DNA of 15,465 nt from Bacillota bacterium (GTDB lineage Bacteria > Bacillota_E > Sulfobacillia > Sulfobacillales > Sulfobacillaceae): the NCBI GenBank assembly GCA_021820165.1, contig JAKADW010000006.1, forward strand, positions 1 to 15,465, in the 5' to 3' direction. Shown piece after piece: positions 1 through 6,620 of the stretch. Made by a program: the position numbers and the translations under genes. Each line of letters opens with the position of its first letter. Position 1 is the stretch's first letter. The notes beneath the pieces were generated by a model. It made no database searches, had not been told where the DNA came from, and saw only the letters and a program-made list of their open reading frames with translations.

Positions 1-21
1 ATCAGGACAGGAGGGCCGTCC

Positions 22-50
22 TTGACCCTTGGCATGGGCGTTTGTATAAT
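22..50 (+). promoter_or_regulatory. Sigma-A promoter of the rpmH operon
   Basis: A TTGACC -35 box (22-27) and a perfect TATAAT -10 box (45-50) are separated by exactly 17 bases. This is close to the housekeeping sigma-A consensus. It lies 36 bases before the rpmH start, as expected for a highly expressed ribosomal-protein operon. Transcription should start near 57. It is inferred from sequence match and position only. Confidence 0.85.
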
Positions 51-86
51 AAATGCGATTTGCCTAGCGTCAGGGGGTGACTATCA

Positions 87-221
87 ATGAAGCGCACCTA
101 TCAACCTAATCGGCGTCACCGGCACAAGGTGCACGGTTTTCGTCAGCGAATGCGAACCCGCACGGGACGCGCAGTTTTACGCCGTCGTCGTCAAAAGGGC
201 CGGAAGCGGATCGCGGTTTAA
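87..221 (+). CDS. rpmH: 50S ribosomal protein L34 (bL34)
   Basis: Encodes a 44-residue, extremely basic protein of the large ribosomal subunit. It opens with the family signature MKRTYQPN (residues 1-8), followed by the conserved HGFRQRM-RT core (15-24) and an Arg/Lys-rich tail ending in KGRKRIAV. A strong SD (AGGGGGTGA, 72-80) sits 6 bases before the ATG. It is the first gene of a tight cluster; only 3 bases separate its stop from rnpA, so the two are probably translationally coupled. rpmH followed by rnpA is the normal start of the origin-proximal operon, with dnaA and oriC usually just upstream, outside this window. The gene is short enough to be missed by ORF callers, but its identity is clear. 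Confidence 0.97.
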   Translation: MKRTYQPNRRHRHKVHGFRQRMRTRTGRAVLRRRRQKGRKRIAV

Positions 222-224
222 AGT

Positions 225-566
225 ATGAAATACCTGCGACTCAAAAAGCGCGCGGAATTCGGACAGGTATTCAAAAGAGGCCGGACGTACGGGGACCGCT
301 TTTTGGTCCTTTTCGTTCTCTCTAGGCGGGGACATGAGCCTCGAGTGGGCTTCGCCACGCAACGGACTGTGGGGAATGCCGTCAAGCGGAACCGAGTGCG
401 TCGTCGGCTGAGAGCGCTTTACCAGCCATACGCAGATATGGTGGAACCGTGTGGCGATTTGATTTTTTTGGGGAAAAAGAGCGTGTTGGATGCTCGCTGG
501 AAGGATTTAGAGAAATCCATGGGGCGAGTACTCCGGCAGGCTGGTTGCTTAAGCGGCAAGGGCTGA
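225..566 (+). CDS. rnpA: Ribonuclease P protein component
   Basis: Encodes the 113-residue basic protein subunit that binds the RNase P RNA and helps it remove 5' leaders from pre-tRNAs. The N-terminal half has the usual LKKRAEFGQVFKRGR region (6-20). The family-defining RNR motif lies within KRNRVRRRLR (54-63), preceded by VGFATQRTVGNAV. Length matches the family (about 110-120). The ATG lies 3 bases after the rpmH stop with no strong SD of its own, suggesting translation coupled to rpmH. yidD follows after 6 bases. The C-terminal tail is short and divergent, as is usual for RnpA. Confidence 0.96.
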   Translation: MKYLRLKKRAEFGQVFKRGRTYGDRFLVLFVLSRRGHEPRVGFATQRTVGNAVKRNRVRRRLRALYQPYADMVEPCGDLIFLGKKSVLDARWKDLEKSMGRVLRQAGCLSGKG

Positions 567-572
567 GCGCAC

Positions 573-782
573 ATGAAATATGTTGTCTTGGGGCTGATAC
601 GGTTATACCAGCGGTATGTGTCTCCCATGACGCCGCCGTCCTGTCGGTATGTGCCTACCTGTTCCCAGTATGCGGTCGAGTCGGTATCGAAATACGGGGC
701 TCTAAAAGGTACGTGGTTGGCGATTCGGCGCATAAGCCGTTGCCATCCCTTCCATGAAGGTGGGTATGATCCGGTGCCTTAG
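573..782 (+). CDS. yidD: Membrane protein insertion efficiency factor YidD
   Basis: Encodes a 69-residue YidD/Haemolysin-domain family protein. All family hallmarks are visible: YQRYVSP (12-18), [12 protein letters not shown] with paired cysteines (23-34) and the C-terminal [14 protein letters not shown] (56-69). The N-terminal stretch is hydrophobic and amphipathic. In other bacteria YidD lies at the cytoplasmic face of the membrane and assists YidC-dependent insertion; that role is taken from the family. It sits between rnpA and yidC, the standard order. The start is the first ATG 6 bases after rnpA, with only a weak AAGG upstream, so coupling to rnpA is likely. Unlike many homologues it lacks an extended basic C-terminal tail. 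Confidence 0.95.
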   Translation: MKYVVLGLIRLYQRYVSPMTPPSCRYVPTCSQYAVESVSKYGALKGTWLAIRRISRCHPFHEGGYDPVP

Positions 783-800
783 GGCCACGAGGAGGATGTT

Positions 801-1478
801 ATGGGAGCAATTTGGCATGGGTTCACTGATCTGATACGGGCGCTTTTCGTCGTCTTCTATCATTTGACAGGGAACTATGTGATTGGGATTGTGCTTTTGA
901 CGTTGGTGGTGCGGCTGGTATTATTGCCTTTGGGTGTTGCTCAGGCACGATCCATGCAGAAGATGGCCCGATTGGCGCCACGACAGCGCGAACTCCAGCA
1001 AAAGCATAAAGGGAATCCGCAGGTCTTGAATCAGGAAATCTCCAAGATGTACAAGGAAGAGGGCGTCAACCCGGCTTCGGGGTGTTTGCCGTTAATTCTT
1101 CAGATTCCGGTGATGTATGGGCTCTTCGATGTGCTCAGAAACTTTCACTATAGCCATGGTGGTTTGTGGATCTGGCACAATTTAGCCAAACCGGATCATA
1201 CGTTTGTTTTACCCATTTTAGTTGCGATCAGCACGTTCTTGATGCAGCGTCAAACCATGCGCATGACCCCTTCCCAGCCGGGAATGGAGTCAAGCCAGAA
1301 GATGATGCTATACATGATGCCCTTGATTTTTGGTTATGTCGCTTATCGATTCCCCGCTGGTCTTTCCATTTATTACGTTGTTTCGAACGTCTTTCAATGG
1401 GCACAAACCGTGGTTTTGCTGCGAAAGCCCATTAACGGCGGTGGGGCTACAGGAAGCGCCCCAGCCACCCAGAAATAG
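801..1478 (+). CDS. yidC: Membrane protein insertase YidC/Oxa1 (SpoIIIJ-type)
   Basis: Encodes a 225-residue YidC/Oxa1/Alb3 insertase that inserts and folds proteins in the cytoplasmic membrane. An amphipathic helix (about 8-20) precedes TM1 (about 24-44), which carries the conserved groove arginine R38. A charged cytoplasmic hairpin (50-88, MQKMARLAPRQRELQQKHKG region) follows, then the family motif GVNPASGCLPLILQIPV (88-104) and further TM segments near 134-150, 169-185 and 187-206. No large periplasmic P1 domain is present, as expected for Gram-positives. Unlike Bacillus SpoIIIJ there is no lipoprotein signal peptide or lipobox cysteine, and the protein is about 30 residues shorter. SD AGGAGGA (790-796) lies just before the ATG. 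It is the last gene of the operon; a terminator follows and jag is not present. Confidence 0.95.
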   Translation: MGAIWHGFTDLIRALFVVFYHLTGNYVIGIVLLTLVVRLVLLPLGVAQARSMQKMARLAPRQRELQQKHKGNPQVLNQEISKMYKEEGVNPASGCLPLILQIPVMYGLFDVLRNFHYSHGGLWIWHNLAKPDHTFVLPILVAISTFLMQRQTMRMTPSQPGMESSQKMMLYMMPLIFGYVAYRFPAGLSIYYVVSNVFQWAQTVVLLRKPINGGGATGSAPATQK

Positions 1479-1487
1479 AAGAGAGGG

Positions 1488-1516
1488 AAAAAACCGCGCA
1501 TCGCGCGGTTTTTTTT
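1488..1516 (+). terminator. Intrinsic terminator after yidC
   Basis: A GC-rich stem is formed by AAACCGCGC (1491-1499) and GCGCGGTTT (1503-1511) with an ATC loop, followed by an unbroken T tract (1509-1516). The A run at 1488-1490 can extend the pairing into the T tract. It starts 10 bases after the yidC stop and separates the rpmH-yidC transcript from rsmG. This is a textbook rho-independent terminator. Confidence 0.92.
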
Positions 1517-1528
1517 ATGCCATGGGGG

Positions 1529-1562
1529 CCCCTTCGATTTTTATCAAGGGGTTTGGTAATAT
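1529..1562 (+). promoter_or_regulatory. Probable extended -10 promoter for rsmG, with a small hairpin
   Basis: TAATAT (1557-1562) is preceded by TG one base upstream (1554-1555), giving an extended -10 element. The best -35 (TTCGAT, 1533-1538, 18-base spacer) is weak. A hairpin with CCCCTT/AAGGGG arms (1529-1534 and 1546-1551, extended by GAT/ATC with one bulged base) overlaps the spacer and could be an operator or chance. It lies between the yidC terminator and the rsmG SD, where a promoter is needed. Evidence is moderate. Confidence 0.4.
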
Positions 1563-1586
1563 GTGGATGGGACTAAGGAGGACCTC

Positions 1587-2282
1587 ATGAACCGGATGGA
1601 CGTGCTGCACCTTACGTTTGGTGTGTCCCGGGAAGGTGCGGAACAGTTGGAGCGGTTTGTAGAGCGAGTGGAACAGGCGCCGATGAATCTTACCGCTTGG
1701 CGGGGTGATACCTTGTGGGAACGCGGGGTCTACGACTCGTTGGCGCTCGGCGTGTATTTGGGTGACGGTGTAGGTCGCGCCTTGGACATCGGGAGTGGTG
1801 GCGGCTTTCCCGGAATGGTGCTGGCAGTGCGGTACCCCGAGGTCCAGTGGGTGTTACTCGATTCCCGAGAACGGCGGTGTGGATTTCTACTGGAAACGGC
1901 GAGACACATAGGGCTCGTCAATGTTGAAGTCGTCCAAGCGCGGGCCGAGCAATGGGTGCGGGAAGGCGAGGGGTGCCGCGAAGCGTTTGATGCGGTGACG
2001 ATGCGAGCTGTGGCCCCACTGGGCGTGTCATTAGAGTTGGGCTTGCCGTATGTGCGCCAGGGTGGCAGACTCCTGATGGCTCAAGGACCCGGCGGGCCTC
2101 AAGAGTTCCAGCAGCACGACCTTTTGCTAAGGGAATTGGGGGGAAATTTGTTCGGTTGGCATACGGGAATGTACCAACGGAACGATGGGCACGCGGATTT
2201 GTTCCTGGTCATTGAAAAGGTCCGGCGCACTCCTGAGGCTTTTCCACGGGGAGCAAAGAACTTAGGTGAAAGAACAGTATAA
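1587..2282 (+). CDS. rsmG: 16S rRNA (guanine-N7) methyltransferase RsmG
   Basis: Encodes a 231-residue class I methyltransferase that methylates the N7 of G527 (E. coli numbering) in 16S rRNA using S-adenosylmethionine. The SAM-binding motif LDIGSGGGFPG lies at 66-76. The post-beta-2 acidic motif LLDSRERR is at 90-97, and the family motif MRAVAPL at 139-145. The N-terminal APMNLTA (31-37) and YDSLAL (49-54) match the family's NLT and DSL segments. The ATG at 1587 is chosen because AAGGAGG (1575-1581) lies 5 bases upstream; the in-frame GTG at 1563 lacks an SD. This is the old gidB locus. It is followed closely by the Noc-type gene, as in Bacillus, but mnmE and mnmG are missing upstream. Confidence 0.95.
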   Translation: MNRMDVLHLTFGVSREGAEQLERFVERVEQAPMNLTAWRGDTLWERGVYDSLALGVYLGDGVGRALDIGSGGGFPGMVLAVRYPEVQWVLLDSRERRCGFLLETARHIGLVNVEVVQARAEQWVREGEGCREAFDAVTMRAVAPLGVSLELGLPYVRQGGRLLMAQGPGGPQEFQQHDLLLRELGGNLFGWHTGMYQRNDGHADLFLVIEKVRRTPEAFPRGAKNLGERTV

Positions 2283-2305
2283 AGGCGGGTCTTAGGAGGC
2301 GGAGT

Positions 2306-3091
2306 GTGGACAGTCAGGTAGAGGCCGTCGTGGAAATGGTGCCGGTGGACCGAATACAGGTCAATCCTTATCAACCACGTCGGCACATTGGTGCGGAGGA
2401 ACTCCGCCAACTGGTGCAGTCGATTCAGCATCACGGAATGATTCAACCGGTTGTCGTGATTCCGGTCGACCGAGGATACCAGCTGATCGCCGGGGAGCGC
2501 CGCTATCGGGCAGCAAAGATGGCAGGGATGGGGCGCATTCCGGCAATTGTGCGATTAGCCGACCGGGAAACCAGCGCCGTCCTAGCGCTGGTGGAGAATC
2601 TTCATCGGCAAAGTTTGTCGTATTGGGACGAGGCAGAAGGTTTTTTGCGGCTCCACACAGAATTCCAATGGACACAGCATCAAATTGCGGAGACCATGGG
2701 ATTGAGTCAAAGTGCTGTGGCCAACAAGTTGCGGCTTTTGCAATTGGATAGCGATACGCGGCGGCGGATTCAAGAAGCCGGTCTCAGTGAGCGGCATGCG
2801 CGCCTATTGCTTTCACTAGAGGGATCCGAGCGGCGAGAGTTGTTGGCGTTGATGACCGAACACAAATGGACGGTGCGACAAGCCGAAGAATGGGTGGCAT
2901 CACGGGATCGACGTACGGTTGCGCCCCGGCCGGCGAAGGCAGTCGTCAAAGATTTTCGCATCGTTTACAATGCATTCAAAAAGACGCTTAACGCCGTGGA
3001 AGATGCCGGTATGGCGGTGGAAATGACGCAGCACGAGGACCCCCAGTTTTGGGAGATTCGGGTGCGCATTCCAAAACATCAGGAGGGGTAA
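2306..3091 (+). CDS. noc: Noc-type ParB-family DNA-binding protein (nucleoid occlusion-like)
   Basis: Encodes a 261-residue ParB/Noc paralogue. The ParB N-terminal CTPase fold is seen in VNPYQPRR (19-26) and the C-motif GERRYRA (63-69). The ENLHRQSL region (97-104) and a helix-turn-helix with recognition helix SQSAVANKLRLLQL (134-147) follow. Residues aligned with the published ParB/Noc specificity positions are Q135, K141, Q146 and R163; three of the four match Noc (Q, K, K, R) rather than ParB. Noc binds NBS sites, and in Bacillus it tethers the nucleoid to the membrane to block division over DNA. The position between rsmG and soj supports Noc. The GTG start has AGGAGG (2294-2299) six bases upstream, and no in-frame start exists between it and a TGA at 2267. 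The membrane-targeting N-terminal helix of Bacillus Noc is therefore absent, so true nucleoid occlusion is uncertain. Confidence 0.85.
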   Translation: MDSQVEAVVEMVPVDRIQVNPYQPRRHIGAEELRQLVQSIQHHGMIQPVVVIPVDRGYQLIAGERRYRAAKMAGMGRIPAIVRLADRETSAVLALVENLHRQSLSYWDEAEGFLRLHTEFQWTQHQIAETMGLSQSAVANKLRLLQLDSDTRRRIQEAGLSERHARLLLSLEGSERRELLALMTEHKWTVRQAEEWVASRDRRTVAPRPAKAVVKDFRIVYNAFKKTLNAVEDAGMAVEMTQHEDPQFWEIRVRIPKHQEG

Positions 3092-3093
3092 AT

Positions 3094-3855
3094 TTGGGGC
3101 GGGTCATCGCGGTGGCCAATCAGAAAGGCGGTGTGGGGAAAACCACCACCGTGATTAACTTGGCCGCTTATTTGGCTGATTCCGGCCAACGGGTGTTGGC
3201 GATTGACATTGATCCCCAGGGTAACACCACCACCGGGTTAGGCATTGAAAAGAGCATGGTTGATGTCTCCATTTACGACGTGTTATTGGGGGAGCAGCCA
3301 TTGATGGAGGCGCTTCTACCGACCGAGATCGTGGGATTGCATTTGCTTCCCGCGACGTTAGATCTGGCTGGAGCAGAAGTGGAACTGGCCCAACGGGAAG
3401 GGCGAGAATCGTTATTGGACGCCGCTGTGCGGCGTATTCGTGAACGCTACGATTACATTTTTGTGGACTGTCCGCCGTCGTTGGGGCTTCTGACCATTAA
3501 TGCGCTGACAGCCGCCGACTCCGTGATTATCCCCATGCAGTGCGAGTTTTTTGCTCTAGAAGGGTTGAGTCAGTTGTTGTCGACTATCGAACTGGTCCAC
3601 GATCGGTTGAATCCACGGCTTAAACTGGAAGGCGTGTTGTTGACGATGTACGATGCTCGGACGAATCTGGCCGCTCAAGTGGCTGAGGAAGTGCGTAATC
3701 ATTTTCATCAACAGGTCTATCAAGCGGTGATCCCGAGAACGGTGCGGCTTAGTGAAGCGCCCAGCCATGGACAACCCATTTTGCGTTACGATCCCAAGTC
3801 GCGCGGTGCGGACGGATATCATCGATTAGCTCAGGAGGTGAAGCAGCATGGCTAA
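3094..3855 (+). CDS. soj: Chromosome partitioning ATPase ParA/Soj
   Basis: Encodes a 253-residue ParA/MinD-type ATPase, the same length as Bacillus Soj. It binds DNA nonspecifically as an ATP dimer, works with ParB in origin segregation and in other species modulates DnaA. The deviant Walker A KGGVGKTT spans 11-18 with signature lysines K11 and K16. DIDPQGNT (38-45) forms switch I and YIFVDCPPS (121-129) Walker B. R189 in YDARTN matches the DNA-binding arginine of Bacillus Soj. The TTG start at 3094 is chosen because AGGAGGGG (3081-3088) lies 5 bases upstream and the protein then begins directly at the first beta strand; the in-frame TTG at 3049 would add 15 residues inside noc. The gene begins 2 bases after noc and ends 8 bases inside parB. 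Confidence 0.95.
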   Translation: MGRVIAVANQKGGVGKTTTVINLAAYLADSGQRVLAIDIDPQGNTTTGLGIEKSMVDVSIYDVLLGEQPLMEALLPTEIVGLHLLPATLDLAGAEVELAQREGRESLLDAAVRRIRERYDYIFVDCPPSLGLLTINALTAADSVIIPMQCEFFALEGLSQLLSTIELVHDRLNPRLKLEGVLLTMYDARTNLAAQVAEEVRNHFHQQVYQAVIPRTVRLSEAPSHGQPILRYDPKSRGADGYHRLAQEVKQHG

Positions 3856-4729
3856 GGCACGGGGTCTAGGGCGTGGTTTGTCATCCCTCATTCCCGAGCG
3901 CCCCCCCGAGGCGAAACCCGAAATTGTCGGGAATGGCGGCACTCGGGAAATTGATCTGGCGGCGATTGGGGTGAATCCTTTTCAGCCGCGTAAGGTGTTT
4001 CGAGATGAGGATTTAGCAGAGTTGACGCAGTCCATTGAGCTTCATGGGGTCATCCAGCCGATTTTGGTTCGACCTGTAGAGGGAGGCTATCAACTCATAG
4101 CCGGGGAAAGGCGCGTGCGCGCCGCGCGAGCTGTGGGTTTGAAGACCGTTCCGGCTGTCGTGCGAAGCCTCACCGATCGCGAAGCCATCGAACTTGCGTT
4201 GGTAGAGAATCTGCAGCGAAGTGACCTAAACCCCATGGAGGAGAGTTTGGCGTATAGTCGGCTCATCGACGACTTTGGATGGACGCAGGAGGAAATCGGG
4301 GCGCGGGTGGGTAAATCGCGGAGCCACATCGCCAACTATTTGAGGCTCTTGAACTTAGAAGAGGATATCCAGCAATTAATTTCGGAACAAGCGCTGACGG
4401 TCGCTCACGCGAAAGTGTTGCTATCGGTGACTGATGTACGACGGCAAGATCTAGCGCGACGGTGCGCCAGCGAGGGATGGACCGTAAAGCAATTGGAACT
4501 GGCGGCTAAGCGCGGGGAGCTTCCGGTGCGGCCCCGGGTACCAGAGGATGTACACCTAAAAAGCGTCGAAGCGGGGTTGCGTCGGAAGTTTGGCACCAAA
4601 GTCACCTTGCGGGGGGATAGCAGCAAAGGACGTATAGAAATTCCCTACCGTAGTTTGGACGAATTGGAGAGACTTTTGACCCTGTTGGAACAGGAGACCA
4701 ATGCGCCCGACGGAGGATTTGTTGTATGA
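3848..4729 (+). CDS. parB: Chromosome partitioning protein ParB/Spo0J
   Basis: Encodes a 293-residue CTP-dependent DNA clamp that loads at parS and recruits SMC and Soj. The basic N-terminal ParA-stimulating peptide ARGLGRGLSSLI is at 4-15. Further motifs are VNPFQPRK (42-49), CTP-binding GERRVRA (86-92) and ENLQRSDLNPMEE (120-132). The HTH recognition helix KSRSHIANYLRLLNL spans 156-170, followed by a C-terminal dimerisation domain (about 240-282). The arginine in SRSH (R158) is the ParB-type residue, in contrast to the Q of the upstream Noc-type paralogue. The gene overlaps soj by 8 bases. A perfect 20-bp palindrome resembling parS starts 2 bases after its stop codon. Confidence 0.96.
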   Translation: MAKARGLGRGLSSLIPERPPEAKPEIVGNGGTREIDLAAIGVNPFQPRKVFRDEDLAELTQSIELHGVIQPILVRPVEGGYQLIAGERRVRAARAVGLKTVPAVVRSLTDREAIELALVENLQRSDLNPMEESLAYSRLIDDFGWTQEEIGARVGKSRSHIANYLRLLNLEEDIQQLISEQALTVAHAKVLLSVTDVRRQDLARRCASEGWTVKQLELAAKRGELPVRPRVPEDVHLKSVEAGLRRKFGTKVTLRGDSSKGRIEIPYRSLDELERLLTLLEQETNAPDGGFVV

Positions 4730-4730
4730 G

Positions 4731-4750
4731 AGTGTTCCTCGAGGAACACT
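4731..4750. other. Candidate parS-like partition site 1 (perfect 20-bp palindrome)
   Basis: The core TGTTCCTCGAGGAACA (4733-4748) is extended by one AG/CT pair-step on each side to a perfect 20-bp palindrome. It agrees with the parS consensus TGTTTCACGTGAAACA at the outer TGTT, the inner C and the mirrored G/AACA positions, but the central ACGT is replaced by TCGA. It lies 2 bases after the parB stop. A further GAGGAAC half-site follows at 4754-4760. The same 16-mer recurs at 10160-10175. ParB binding is inferred, not shown. A terminator role is less likely because no T tract follows directly. Confidence 0.6.
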
Positions 4751-4791
4751 GTTGAGGAACCAATTTTTACCATTGGGAGTTCGTTAACAAC

Positions 4792-5493
4792 ATGGCTCAT
4801 GTGGGCGGCGCATTAATCAATGGCTTAGGAGCGTTTTTCGGTTCGCTACTCGGCTTAGTTTGGGGTGGACGGCTAAGCGAGGCGTTTCGTCGACAAGCGA
4901 TGCGGATTATGGGACTTGTGGTGTTGGTAATTGGTGTGAAAATGGCGCTCCCTCTCTCGGATCCCGTCAATGCGTTGCTTTCGATCGTGGTCGGATCGTG
5001 GATGGGCTCGTTGCTTCGCCTTAGCGAACGGCTGGATGGGCTGGGACTCTATGTCGAGCGCCGGGTAGGAAAAAGTGGATTCATGCAGGGGTTTATCTCC
5101 GCTGCGCTCATCTTTAATGTGGGAGCCATGGCCATCGTTGGATCCCTACAGGCCGGGTTGACATCTCGCCCCACGATTTTACAAACTAAAGCCATTTTGG
5201 ATGGCGTGACCGCTTTGCTCTTGACGTCGACGGCAGGTTGGGGCGTGATCTTGGCGGCGCCTTTGACCTTCGTTTACGAGGCGATCTTGTCGCTTTTAGC
5301 ATCGTTGTTGCACGGGTTTTTGTCAGGATCGATTCTGTCGGACCTAAGCGTGGTCGGAGGCGTCATGATTGCCGCCATTGGCGCAAATTTTCTTGGCGAA
5401 AAAACGCTGATTAACATTGCCAATCTACTGCCGGCCTTAGTCCTGACGGTTATACTAGGATGGTTGAAACTTCGGGGCGTGACGTTCGTCTAA
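4792..5493 (+). CDS. DUF554 family membrane protein (YdfK/YqgA-like)
   Basis: Encodes a 233-residue hydrophobic protein with six or seven predicted membrane helices. The N-terminal segment GGALINGLGAFFGSLLGL (5-22) matches the usual DUF554 start (G-x-L-x-N-x-L-A-x-x-x-G). The mid-protein stretch GFISAALIFNVGAMAIVGSLQAGL (about 100-123) and the segment ILQTKAILDGVTALLLTSTAG (128-148) match family motifs for the paired Glu/Asp-lined helices. The biochemical role of DUF554 proteins is unknown; transport has been suggested. In many clostridia this gene sits next to parB, as here. The ATG is the best start although the SD (GGGAG, 4775-4779) is 12 bases away. The gap to parB (62 bases) holds the palindrome and no clear promoter. 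Confidence 0.88.
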   Translation: MAHVGGALINGLGAFFGSLLGLVWGGRLSEAFRRQAMRIMGLVVLVIGVKMALPLSDPVNALLSIVVGSWMGSLLRLSERLDGLGLYVERRVGKSGFMQGFISAALIFNVGAMAIVGSLQAGLTSRPTILQTKAILDGVTALLLTSTAGWGVILAAPLTFVYEAILSLLASLLHGFLSGSILSDLSVVGGVMIAAIGANFLGEKTLINIANLLPALVLTVILGWLKLRGVTFV

Positions 5494-5511
5494 GTATTGG
5501 GGGGATCCGGG

Positions 5512-6018
5512 GTGTCACTACCAACGGTCGATTGGGCCTACGGCGCCGTAGGGCTAGCGATTGTCGCGATAATTTTCGGGATTTGGGGAATGGTGGCGGC
5601 GTCGCGCGTGAAAAAGCGCTATTTGAGAGTTTTTGGGGATGAAAGGCCCGAACAGGTGGAAGAGCTGATTGCCGCCTTGCACGAGCGGGTTGACGCGGCC
5701 GTCGATCGCTTTGATGGATTTGGTGGAAGGCTCGATACATTAGAGACGAAGGCCACCCAGGCAATGAATCGTGTTGGACTAGTTCGCTTCAACCCGTTTA
5801 TGGATACCGGCTCCGACCTGTCATTTTCGGCCGCTCTTCTTAATGACCGCGGTGATGGATTGATATTGACGAGTTTATGGGGACGCGACGAAGTGCGACT
5901 GTATGCGAAGCCTGTGGAGGCGCATGAGAGTCGCTATGTGTTGAGCCAAGAGGAAAAGCAAGCTTTAGACATGGCTAAGAATGCCCGAGCGGCTATCGCT
6001 AGAGAGTCACAGTCGTAA
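5512..6018 (+). CDS. DUF4446 family protein
   Basis: Encodes a 168-residue protein with one N-terminal membrane helix (about 8-29) followed by a charged coiled-coil-like stretch (about 45-85). The conserved C-terminal DUF4446 domain follows: RVGLVRFNPFMDTGSDLSF (87-105), ALLNDRGDGLILTSLWGRDE (108-127) and RLYAKPV (129-135). The function is unknown in the family; the topology suggests a membrane-anchored cytoplasmic protein. The GTG at 5512 is preferred because GGGGGGA (5499-5505) lies 6 bases before it; the alternative TTG at 5497 would add 5 residues and has no SD. It follows DUF554 by 18 bases, so they are probably co-transcribed. The last 12 bases overlap the 3' end of the convergent yyaC gene. 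Confidence 0.85.
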   Translation: MSLPTVDWAYGAVGLAIVAIIFGIWGMVAASRVKKRYLRVFGDERPEQVEELIAALHERVDAAVDRFDGFGGRLDTLETKATQAMNRVGLVRFNPFMDTGSDLSFSAALLNDRGDGLILTSLWGRDEVRLYAKPVEAHESRYVLSQEEKQALDMAKNARAAIARESQS

Positions 6019-6570
6019 ACTTATTTCCAGCGCTTCAGCGATGGTGCGAGCCATCCGCATGACCAAAGCGAGACGCGTATTCTGCAACACGTAGTAATCC
6101 ATAAAGCCGCCTATGTTCACGGTTCCCGTAATGTAGTAGGTGCCTAACGCAGGGAGATCCTTATTGACACCGGCCCCGGGCCTTAAAGGCCCCCGGCCGG
6201 CCGTCAGCATACCCACTTCCTCTGGTTTTCCTAAAGATGCGTCGACGGCAAGCAGTCGTGATTTCACCAACCGAGGATGTGCGCGAATGAGGTCGACAAG
6301 ATTAGTTGCATGAACCGGTGCGTCCAAGGTTCCGTAGAGGGCAAACGGGGGCCGGCTGATTTGGGTTAAAAAAGAGCCGGTCAGCGGTCCCAGGGCATCG
6401 CCTGTTGCCCGGTCGGTGCCAATACAAACCACCGCCTCGGGAGTTCCTATGTCTCGCCATAGCCGTAATAAGGCCACGGCCAGTTCCTCCCGGCTTTGGG
6501 GTCGATCCACAACCGCACGGAATTCCGCTGAGCTTATAGGGTTAGGTTGGCGGGTCCGTTGATTGGGCAC
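6007..6570 (-). CDS. yyaC: Spore protease YyaC (GPR-related, DUF1256)
   Basis: Encodes a 187-residue member of the YyaC family, which is restricted to endospore formers and related to GPR, the germination protease that degrades small acid-soluble spore proteins. The family motif CIGTDRATGDALGPLTGSFL lies at 49-68 with aspartates D53 and D58. AVDASLGKPEEVG (108-120) supplies a third conserved aspartate (D110). GPLRPGAGVNKDLP (127-140) and VNIGGFMDYYVLQNTRL (151-167) complete the pattern. The GTG start at 6568-6570 is supported by AAGGAG a few bases upstream on the minus strand. It is the only minus-strand gene here; its tail overlaps DUF4446 by 12 bp. The substrate of YyaC itself is not established. 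Its presence is the strongest sign that this organism sporulates. Confidence 0.92.
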   Translation of the reverse strand: MPNQRTRQPNPISSAEFRAVVDRPQSREELAVALLRLWRDIGTPEAVVCIGTDRATGDALGPLTGSFLTQISRPPFALYGTLDAPVHATNLVDLIRAHPRLVKSRLLAVDASLGKPEEVGMLTAGRGPLRPGAGVNKDLPALGTYYITGTVNIGGFMDYYVLQNTRLALVMRMARTIAEALEISLRL

Positions 6571-6620
6571 CAGTGTCTCTCCTTATCGTCGGAGGGATAG
6601 ATCTCACGGAAATCTATGCC

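Noticed and set aside
1..86. oriC or DnaA boxes at the left edge
   Set aside because: No TTATCCACA-like cluster is seen; only the rpmH promoter and leader are present. The origin probably lies further left.
1621..1634. TCCCGGGAA core inside rsmG resembling a Noc-binding site
   Set aside because: Only about 10 of 14 positions match ATTTCCCGGGAAAT, the outer bases are wrong, and it lies in coding sequence; a single imperfect hit is expected by chance.
3049..3093. Upstream TTG start for soj inside noc
   Set aside because: No SD at the right distance and the added residues are unlike ParA; TTG 3094 follows AGGAGGGG and gives the family length of 253.
4731..4770. Palindrome after parB as an intrinsic terminator
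   Set aside because: The nearest T run starts about 12 bases after the stem, and the same 16-mer recurs 5.4 kb away, which suits a protein site better.
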